The notes under the pieces were generated by a model, which ran no database searches, was not told the DNA's origin, and saw only the letters and a list, made by a program, of their open reading frames with translations. 11,413 nucleotides of DNA from the NCBI GenBank assembly GCA_937907205.1, contig CALESE010000148.1, positions 1-11,413 on the forward strand, in the 5' to 3' direction. Made by a program: the position numbers and the translations under genes. This stretch comes from an uncultured Romboutsia sp. (GTDB lineage Bacteria; Bacillota; Clostridia; Peptostreptococcales; Peptostreptococcaceae). Positions 6,250-11,413 of this stretch are shown piece after piece (positions within the stretch are counted from its first letter, which is position 1; each line of letters opens with the position of its first letter).

Positions 6250-7062
6250 TTAAAAGTACATATTCTTTATTCTATCAAATGCATCTTTTATTTTTTCTGC
6301 ATTTTTTTTATATTGGTCAAAAACTATTTCAAAACCATCTTCAAACCCACAACAAAAATCCCAATACTTTTTACCAATTAATAACTCTTCTGGTGCAATA
6401 AATTGTAATACTGTATTTGGCTTCCAATCATTGTTCTCTCCAAATTTATTATATGCAGTAGCAAAAAAAATTTCAACAGTTTCATCTGTACCAATAAGAG
6501 AATTTTTTAATAAGAAATACTGTTGTAATAAAGATATCTTTTCAGACTTTGACTTTTTACTATCTAAATGTCCACTTGCTTTTAGCTCTATTAAATAATG
6601 TTTTTTATTTTTTTTATCATAGAAGTAATTATCTGTATTAAGTGACATTTTATAACTATCTATATTCTTTGGTGTAATACACGTAAAATTATTATAATGG
6701 CTAACTTTAGGATCATGGTCCTTAATTTGATAGCTATGCATTAAAGAATTAATATATTGATGTTGTTCAGGTAATATATATCCATCAATCTTTGATTTTA
6801 CTTCATAAGTTAGTCCTGCTATACTATTTCCTATATTTTGTAAAGTATTACCTAATGAACTATCAAAAGATCGTACAAATGCACTGTAAAACATAAATTC
6901 TTCACCTAATTCTGATATAAAAAAATTATTTTTTTTCATGTTTATAATACCATTACTTTTATTTACCTGTTTTTCATATTTGGTTTCAAATTTTTTTATA
7001 AAGTTTTCAATTTCATCATCAATTATTTTTCTTATTTTATTAATTTTTTCTGTTTTTTTCAT
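6250..7062 (-). CDS. Putative type II restriction endonuclease, TdeIII-like
   Basis: Predicted 270-aa DNA-cleaving enzyme. The SFDSSLGN motif (residues 65-72), the central YLIELKASG strand (156-164; Glu159-x-Lys161, with Asp144 a candidate partner) and the C-terminal ELLIGKKYWDFCCG segment (226-239) follow the layout of the TdeIII restriction enzyme family as I recall it. The ELK strand fits a PD-(D/E)xK core. Known TdeIII-family members cut GGNCC-type sites, which contain no fixed adenine, so a partnership with an adenine methyltransferase implies a different site here or that this match is only structural. ATG with GAGGGG upstream; second gene of the nuclease operon; a terminator follows. 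Very AT-rich. Confidence 0.7.
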   Translation of the reverse strand: MKKTEKINKIRKIIDDEIENFIKKFETKYEKQVNKSNGIINMKKNNFFISELGEEFMFYSAFVRSFDSSLGNTLQNIGNSIAGLTYEVKSKIDGYILPEQHQYINSLMHSYQIKDHDPKVSHYNNFTCITPKNIDSYKMSLNTDNYFYDKKNKKHYLIELKASGHLDSKKSKSEKISLLQQYFLLKNSLIGTDETVEIFFATAYNKFGENNDWKPNTVLQFIAPEELLIGKKYWDFCCGFEDGFEIVFDQYKKNAEKIKDAFDRIKNMYF

Positions 7063-7120
7063 TGAATACCCCTCTTTTATATTTTATTATATTAAATAAT
7101 TAAATTATAGTTATATCTAA

Positions 7121-7912
7121 TTATTTTAATTTCCCTTTATATGCTATAGGTTGTAAACTTATTTGATCTAAGAAATCCTTGCCTGATATCCTATAGATAT
7201 CTCCTGTACCTTTTTCTTTATTAAAATTATATACTCTTACTATTTCAGCATCTTCCCCATATGTTTCTAAAAATAGTCTTTCATTTTCACTTATATAAAA
7301 TGGTGTTTCCTTACATCCAGTTGTTGTCTTAACTTCTAAGAAACGTATTTCTCCATTTTTTGTGTATGATAATATATCATATCCTGCACCATCACCATCT
7401 TCTTCAGATACATGTCTTACTTTTTCACTTAAAGGAAATCCTAATCTCTTTCTCTCTGTCTCAAGTACAAATTTTTCCCCTAAGATTCCTATTTCTTTAT
7501 TTCGTTTATTTGTGCCTTCAAAATCGACTTTTCTTGCATTAAATCTCCTCTTTTTTTCTTTTCTCTGTTCAATTTTTTTAATATCCTTATCGATTTCACC
7601 ATATTTAACATCTTCCTCTTTAGCCATTATGGAATTCTTTATCATTGACTTCGATGTTAAAATACCAACTCTTCCACTTTTACTATAGTTAAAATATTTA
7701 TATAAATCATTATTATCTCTATGCGAAATCATATTTCTAACTTTTTGGTCAAACTTTGTATCATTTCTATTTTTATTTATTTGTAAATCTTCTCCACTTG
7801 GTTGCATTATATCATTAAGTATTTCTTTTAATTCTGTAGTATTTAACTCTCCATGCTCTTCTAATACCTTTATTGCTACTTCCATTATTTCTTGTTCTGT
7901 ATAAAAACTCAT
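7121..7912 (-). CDS. Putative restriction endonuclease: winged helix + DUF3883
   Basis: Predicted DNA-binding nuclease, 263 aa. Residues 1-90 resemble the winged-helix domain found in front of many restriction nucleases (NTTELKEIL, GEDL, NRNDTKFDQKVRNMISHR). Residues 95-135 are a charged linker. Residues 140-240 match DUF3883: GILGEKFVLETER, VRHVSEEDGDGAGYDI, then FLEVKTT and PFYISENE. Asp179 and Glu193-x-Lys195 fit the PD-(D/E)xK active site. Proteins of this type occur in restriction and modification-dependent restriction contexts, but I know of no assigned specificity. ATG with AAGGAGA upstream. It is the first gene after its own promoter, 58 nt before the second nuclease gene. It could be the cognate enzyme, a helper, or a regulator through its winged helix. 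Confidence 0.85.
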   Translation of the reverse strand: MSFYTEQEIMEVAIKVLEEHGELNTTELKEILNDIMQPSGEDLQINKNRNDTKFDQKVRNMISHRDNNDLYKYFNYSKSGRVGILTSKSMIKNSIMAKEEDVKYGEIDKDIKKIEQRKEKKRRFNARKVDFEGTNKRNKEIGILGEKFVLETERKRLGFPLSEKVRHVSEEDGDGAGYDILSYTKNGEIRFLEVKTTTGCKETPFYISENERLFLETYGEDAEIVRVYNFNKEKGTGDIYRISGKDFLDQISLQPIAYKGKLK

Positions 7913-7990
7913 TTAATATTATTCTCCTTTTAATTTTTAAGAACCTTCTTTTATCAGAAATTTATTCTTTCGTAATATATTCTATTTTTT

Positions 7991-8020
7991 AAATCAATTA
8001 ATTATTTGACTTATTGATTT
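7991..8020. repeat. Interrupted inverted repeat at the nuclease promoter (possible operator)
   Basis: AAATCAAT (7991-7998) and ATTGATTT (8013-8020) are perfect 8-bp arms separated by 14 nt. The right arm abuts the -10 box and covers the expected transcription start, a usual place for a repressor site. The arms are AT-rich, so chance is possible. Confidence 0.4.
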
Positions 8021-8021
8021 T

Positions 8022-8050
8022 ATATTAATCTTATTTCTATACATTGTCAA
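8022..8050 (-). promoter_or_regulatory. Promoter of the two-nuclease operon
   Basis: Perfect TTGACA (8050-8045), 17-nt spacer, TAATAT (8027-8022) on the minus strand, immediately downstream of the methyltransferase terminator. Predicted start is near 8015, giving a leader of about 100 nt before the ATG at 7912. An interrupted inverted repeat overlaps the expected start point. Confidence 0.7.
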
Positions 8051-8058
8051 AAAATAAA

Positions 8059-8082
8059 AAAAAGAAGTATATACTTCTTTTT
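8059..8082 (-). terminator. Terminator after the methyltransferase gene
   Basis: A 24-nt perfect palindrome (arms AAAAGAAGTA... with a TATA centre) starts 3 nt past the methyltransferase stop and runs on the minus strand into a long T-rich stretch. It separates the methyltransferase from the nuclease genes. Confidence 0.75.
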
Positions 8083-8085
8083 CAT

Positions 8086-9213
8086 TTAATAGTTTTTTAT
8101 TATTATATGTTCTACTTCTTTTTCATTTCTATCTTGAAAACTAACTTTATAAGTCTTATCAAAGCCTAATATGTTTATACCTTCTCTATTATATAAATTA
8201 TAAATAAAGTCTGTATTTTTTATTACCAACATAAATTTTCCTTTACATTCATTAATTAAATAATTGGCTAGTCTAATTTGATCTTCTAATGCAAATGTAT
8301 TATTTGCATATGTGGAAAATGTAGTGTCATAAGGTGGGTCTAAAAATAAGAAATCCTCTTCTTCAATTTTTAAATTTTTTAAAAATTCCTCAAAATCTAA
8401 ATTATATATATTAGCATCTTGTAGTACTTGTTGTAACTCTTGTGACCAACAATAATTTATTTTTGTTATAAAACTCTTAGAGTTATATGATGCTCCTCCG
8501 TATGGTACATTAAATCCTCCTGATTTATTATATCTAAACATAGATGAATAACAAAACTCTCTTAAATAGAAAAATAATGCTATATGCAATTCATTTGGTA
8601 TATTAAGCTTGTCTCTTTTATTATATATATCTCTATAAAATGTATATACACCTGCTTTAAATCCAGCTTCAAAATTTTTATGATAATCCTCTTCTGGAAG
8701 GTCTTCTTTTTTTGTTTCATTATTTTTTATAGTTTTTAACTTAGACTTCATAGCTTTTTTTATCTCTTTAATCAAACTATCAGTAGCTATATTTATGTTG
8801 TTACCTACTTGAGCTTCAATTTCTAGTCTATTTTCATCTATTAATTCATCTATTTTTATAGTTACATCTTCATAGGATATTTCATCATTTTTAAATTCAG
8901 TATATATTTGCCTTATTATTCTATAATGTTCTTCAGCAAATATACCTATATATACCCATAAATTCCAAATATCATCTAAACAATTTCTAAATAGCTCATT
9001 TCTATTTTTTATCATCATATATAAGCTAATTAACTCATTAGAATAATCATTTATATATGCACAATTATATGTGTCTGGATTCAATGATAAAAAACATGCT
9101 CCTCCACCTAAAAATGGTTCTATATAATTATTTATATGCTCTGGCATATATTTATATATAATATCTAATTCATCTGTCTTTCCACCTGGCCATTTTACAA
9201 ATGATTTTGCCAT
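8086..9213 (-). CDS. D12-class adenine-N6 DNA methyltransferase (Dam/DpnII-like)
   Basis: Transfers a methyl group from S-adenosylmethionine to adenine N6 in a short DNA site, protecting host DNA from a cognate nuclease. It shows the class hallmarks: FVKWPGGKTDEL (residues 5-16, motif X), YIEPFLGGGACFL (30-42, motif I, SAM binding), the RYNKSGGFNVPYGG block (about 226-239), and the catalytic DPPY (292-295). At 375 aa it is longer than typical Dam or DpnM proteins (about 270-285); the extra length is a Lys/Glu-rich insertion around residues 95-190. ATG with AGGAGG 8 nt upstream. It has no clear promoter of its own and is probably transcribed with the 248-aa gene. A terminator follows its stop. 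GATC would be the usual target for this class but the site cannot be deduced here. Confidence 0.92.
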   Translation of the reverse strand: MAKSFVKWPGGKTDELDIIYKYMPEHINNYIEPFLGGGACFLSLNPDTYNCAYINDYSNELISLYMMIKNRNELFRNCLDDIWNLWVYIGIFAEEHYRIIRQIYTEFKNDEISYEDVTIKIDELIDENRLEIEAQVGNNINIATDSLIKEIKKAMKSKLKTIKNNETKKEDLPEEDYHKNFEAGFKAGVYTFYRDIYNKRDKLNIPNELHIALFFYLREFCYSSMFRYNKSGGFNVPYGGASYNSKSFITKINYCWSQELQQVLQDANIYNLDFEEFLKNLKIEEEDFLFLDPPYDTTFSTYANNTFALEDQIRLANYLINECKGKFMLVIKNTDFIYNLYNREGINILGFDKTYKVSFQDRNEKEVEHIIIKNY

Positions 9214-9240
9214 ATTTAAGTCCTCCTATCTACTAGTCAG

Positions 9241-9300
9241 TTAGTCTTTTATTATTATTTTTTTCAAAAATCGTGCTCCGTTACTTGTGATACGGTTCAC
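9241..9300 (-). CDS. Possible 19-codon leader peptide before the methyltransferase
   Basis: A GTG start at 9300, preceded by GGAGGT at the ideal spacing (7 nt after GGAGG), opens a frame for MNRITSNGARFLKKIIIKD and a TAA stop. It begins 26 nt after the 248-aa gene and ends 27 nt before the methyltransferase ATG, which has its own AGGAGG site. The peptide is basic. It may be a leader peptide that couples translation or attenuates expression. It could also be a chance frame, or a scrap of a larger gene, because the frame is open for a further 11 codons upstream. No homology is known to me. Confidence 0.35.
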   Translation of the reverse strand: MNRITSNGARFLKKIIIKD

Positions 9301-9323
9301 CGTTACACCTCCAAAGGAGCGTG
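9271..9323. repeat. GC-rich structured block with direct and inverted repeats
   Basis: About 28 of 53 bases are G or C, against roughly one quarter in the flanks. It holds a 7-bp direct repeat (CCGTTAC at 9278-9284 and 9300-9306), an inverted repeat (ACGGT/ACCGT at 9292-9296 and 9299-9303, 2-nt loop), and outer arms GCTCC (9275-9279) and GGAGC (9316-9320). On the minus strand a T/A-rich stretch follows. It could be a leader RNA structure, a weak terminator, a protein or recombinase binding site, or the scar of an inserted piece. Confidence 0.55.
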
Positions 9324-9326
9324 TTT

Positions 9327-10073
9327 TTATCTAAAGTTCAAAACAATTTCTAAATTTAAAAAATCATCTATTCTTTGTATACCTCCTGCATTACATAAGC
9401 TACCTATAGATAGAGTTTTATTATTTTCTATATTTTCATCTAATACCAACCTATATTCCCTTTGATGTTTAAATTCTAAATCTTTATATAAAAATCTTTC
9501 AGGAGTTGAGTTTGAAAATGCTTCTATCCTTTCAAATGAATTTTCACCTGTATACTTAACCTTTCCAAATATCCATCCAATACCTTCATTATTTAATGTA
9601 TTACTAATATTTTCTTCAAATTGTTTAGGATTTAATACTACTACATATTCTCCAAACTCTTTTCTTAGTAAATCAGCATCTTCTTTTTTATATGGCAATC
9701 TTAATTTAACTGAATTTTCACAGTAACTATCAATTATCATATCATCTATAGTTAATCCTGTTATACAAAATACTGGTTTTTGTTTATCTTCATCTAGTTC
9801 AAACTCTAAACTCTTAACCTTTAAAGGAATTACTAAATTTGTATCTTTTCTTTCTATTTTTATTTCAAGTGGTATTATTTTAGCTTTTAATTCACTCAAA
9901 TCACCTTGTCCTTTTATTCCACTATTTAACTCTAATTGTCTATAGTAATCTACTTTGTTCATGAATAATTTACCTTCTAATATATCTTTAGCCCACTTTT
10001 CTTCCCTAGTAAATTTAATATAAAATAAAGGTCTTTCTCCAAAAAATTCTTTTAATTCCTTTCTTATATCCAT
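9327..10073 (-). CDS. Uncharacterised protein (248 aa) upstream of the methyltransferase
   Basis: I do not recognise a defined family. I chose the ATG at 10073 because AGGGG lies 8 nt before it; the in-frame GTG at 10082 has no spaced ribosome binding site. It is a soluble mixed alpha/beta protein with no signal peptide or membrane segment. Two patches stand out: an N-terminal block (FYIKFTREEKWAKDILEGK, then YYRQLE and GQGDLSE) and a C-terminal block (FKHQREYRLVL). This arrangement, with a Y/F-x-K-F start, an 'iLegklf' segment and a late 'EyRlvl' strand, loosely recalls DUF2971-type proteins of unknown function, but that is a guess. It has its own promoter and lies in the same apparent transcript as the adenine methyltransferase, so a role in the restriction-modification locus or another defence role is possible; no catalytic motif proves it. 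Confidence 0.75.
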   Translation of the reverse strand: MDIRKELKEFFGERPLFYIKFTREEKWAKDILEGKLFMNKVDYYRQLELNSGIKGQGDLSELKAKIIPLEIKIERKDTNLVIPLKVKSLEFELDEDKQKPVFCITGLTIDDMIIDSYCENSVKLRLPYKKEDADLLRKEFGEYVVVLNPKQFEENISNTLNNEGIGWIFGKVKYTGENSFERIEAFSNSTPERFLYKDLEFKHQREYRLVLDENIENNKTLSIGSLCNAGGIQRIDDFLNLEIVLNFR

Positions 10074-10108
10074 TTTATTCACCCCTAAATAGCGTATTAT
10101 TTATAGTT

Positions 10109-10137
10109 ATTATATTACAAACTTCAAACAAGTACAA
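10109..10137 (-). promoter_or_regulatory. Promoter of the 248-aa gene / methyltransferase unit
   Basis: On the minus strand, TTGTAC (10137-10132), a 17-nt spacer and a perfect TATAAT (10114-10109) form a good sigma-A type promoter. It overlaps the last codons and stop of the recombinase, just after its terminator. Transcription would begin near 10102, about 30 nt before the ATG at 10073. It would serve the 248-aa gene and, since I see no terminator or convincing second promoter in between, the methyltransferase. Confidence 0.65.
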
Positions 10138-11413
10138 TTAAGCATAGATACATGAAAAAAGGAAGGGTCTTCATCTTCTTCAGACGACCCTTCCTTCACT
10201 AAGTATCTTATTACATCTTCATTTATTTGTAGCTCTATAGTATCTATCGTTCTTGACTTATCTATGGTTACCTTCGACACAAGTAAGTTCAACAACTGCT
10301 TTCTTTGTTGTCTTGTACTGCTCTCTTTGAATACTTGTCCAAACTTCTTCATCACTTGACTTACTAATTCAAAAGGTACTGGTTCTCCTTCTGCTAACAT
10401 TACCTCTTGCCTTAATTCATCTACTCTAAACTTCAATGTGTCTATCTCTTCATTCAATTTCTTTACTCTCTCTGCTAACTCATTTTTAGTTAGTATTCCA
10501 TCTTCAAACAGCTCTATGCTAGAGTTCTTCTTACCATTTAACTTATCAATTTCCTTATTTACTAAGTTCATTTCATCTAATTTTGGCTTTAGCTTACTAG
10601 ACTTATTCTTATTAATGTTGTTTATTACCTTCTTTAATAGCAACTCGTTATTCACTATCTCTATTAGCTTATTGATTACAGCCTCATCTGCAACCTCTGA
10701 TCTTATAGGGTTTGAGTTACATACTGCGGTATCTTTATTCTTCCAATTGCCACATGCATAGTACTCATTTACTACTTTAGTCCCATCTTTTCTTTTTCTA
10801 GTTGACCTACTTATCGTCATTGATGCTCCACAAACAGGACACTTTAACAAACCACTTAGTGGTAACTCACTATCGTAGACTCTGTTATGAGTTTTACTTC
10901 TATCTTTTAAAATTATTTGTACTTTTTCCCATGTAGCATCATCTATTATAGCCTCATGCTCTCCATCTACAAGTATTGGATCTGGATTAATATTTTTTCT
11001 TCTTTTTTCATTCCAATCTTGTCTTAGATTGTACCTTATCTTTCCAATGTAAACTGGATTCTTTAGTATCTCTTTTATTGTAGCTGTAGAAAATGGATTA
11101 CCTTTTTTACTTCTATGACCTTCTTGATTTACTCTATTTACAGTTGCCTTGTAGCCATGACCTTCTCTGTACAACTCAAATATTCTTCTTACTGTCATTG
11201 CTTCTTTTTCATTTATTACTAACTTAGTTTCTTTTCTCTTCTTTCCCTCACTTTGTATCTCCACTATGTCGTATCCAAGTACTTTGCCACCATTCCACTT
11301 TCCTTCTCTAGCTCTTGCTATCATTCCCATCTTAACATTTTCCGCTATGGTTCCACGCTCAAATTCTCCTATTGCTCCCATGATGTTAAGTTGTAGCTTT
11401 CCTGCTGGAGTTT
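10110..11413 (-). CDS. Large serine recombinase, 3' part (5' end outside window)
   Basis: Site-specific recombinase of the large serine family, which integrates or excises mobile DNA through a serine-DNA intermediate. The frame is open to the window edge. The first visible residues (TPAGKLQLNIMGAIGEFER) are the end of the resolvase catalytic domain and the start of its long E helix, so the catalytic serine lies outside. The recombinase domain follows (about residues 45-165 of the visible part, with GYDIV, ATIKEILKNPVYIGKIRYN and an EAIID segment), then a zinc-ribbon segment with CPVC and two later cysteines (YYACGNW, AVCNS), then a Lys/Glu-rich coiled coil. About 433 residues are visible; the family usually has 450-550. 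The last residues read through a strong terminator hairpin and the next gene's promoter, so the final 15 or so residues (after DPSFF) may not be ancestral. The family call is safe; the target site cannot be read. Confidence 0.95.
   Translation of the reverse strand, partial: TPAGKLQLNIMGAIGEFERGTIAENVKMGMIARAREGKWNGGKVLGYDIVEIQSEGKKRKETKLVINEKEAMTVRRIFELYREGHGYKATVNRVNQEGHRSKKGNPFSTATIKEILKNPVYIGKIRYNLRQDWNEKRRKNINPDPILVDGEHEAIIDDATWEKVQIILKDRSKTHNRVYDSELPLSGLLKCPVCGASMTISRSTRKRKDGTKVVNEYYACGNWKNKDTAVCNSNPIRSEVADEAVINKLIEIVNNELLLKKVINNINKNKSSKLKPKLDEMNLVNKEIDKLNGKKNSSIELFEDGILTKNELAERVKKLNEEIDTLKFRVDELRQEVMLAEGEPVPFELVSQVMKKFGQVFKESSTRQQRKQLLNLLVSKVTIDKSRTIDTIELQINEDVIRYLVKEGSSEEDEDPSFFHVSMLNCTCLKFVI
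10159..10196 (-). terminator. Intrinsic terminator inside the recombinase 3' end
   Basis: An 11-bp perfect inverted repeat (AAGGAAGGGTC at 10159-10169 and GACCCTTCCTT at 10186-10196) with a 16-nt loop is followed on the minus strand by a run of six T. It is GC-rich compared with its surroundings. It ends about 45 nt before the recombinase stop codon, so the hairpin is inside the coding sequence and encodes the acidic EGSSEEDEDPSFF tail. Confidence 0.8.

Noticed and set aside
1121..7688. Several plus-strand open frames (for example 1121-1393, 3738-3998, 5113-5478, 7362-7688, and also 10438-10761)
   Set aside because: They lie opposite well-supported minus-strand genes, have low-complexity Ser/Leu/Phe-rich translations and lack ribosome binding sites.
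8086..9213. Assigning GATC specificity to the methyltransferase
   Set aside because: The class often methylates GATC, but the protein has a long insertion and GATC sites occur at ordinary frequency in the window; the sequence does not settle it.

Overview
This is an AT-rich window in which every gene I can support lies on the minus strand, so it is read from right to left. Low GC, strong AGGAGG-type ribosome binding sites, ATG/GTG/TTG starts and the protein families point to a low-GC Firmicute, most likely a clostridial species. I see no tRNA, rRNA, CRISPR array or housekeeping gene. It looks like the inside of a mobile element.

Right end (about 11413-9241): the 3' part of a large serine recombinase gene that enters from beyond the edge. 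An intrinsic terminator sits inside its last codons, and the promoter of the next gene overlaps its stop region. That promoter drives an uncharacterised 248-residue protein, followed by a GC-rich block of about 53 bp that carries a 19-codon reading frame with its own ribosome binding site.

Centre (9213-6250): a restriction-modification locus. A D12-class (Dam/DpnII-like) adenine methyltransferase is followed by a terminator. A near-consensus promoter then drives two dissimilar putative nucleases: a winged-helix plus DUF3883 protein with GYDI and EVK residues, and a protein resembling the TdeIII family of restriction enzymes with an ELK motif. A terminator closes that unit. The methyltransferase and the nucleases therefore appear to be separate transcription units.

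Left half (6075-1): a run of small, closely spaced genes typical of mobile elements. In order of transcription they are a 108-aa protein, a DUF960 protein, an acidic 192-aa protein, a Mor-like regulator, a small membrane protein, a lipoprotein, a terminator, a second DUF960 protein, a 95-aa protein, two tiny hydrophobic proteins of 27 and 29 aa, a terminator, a helical 212-aa protein, another hairpin, a DUF927-type helicase split by a frameshift, and the first 13 codons of a gene leaving the window.

Large serine recombinase, DUF927 (Cch-like, MCM-related) helicase and DUF960 together recall the core of staphylococcal SCC elements. The best overall reading is a clostridial SCC-like or related integrative element, self-replicating after excision, that carries a restriction-modification cargo. 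The most notable points are the two-nuclease layout with its odd GC-rich leader, and the frameshift in the helicase.
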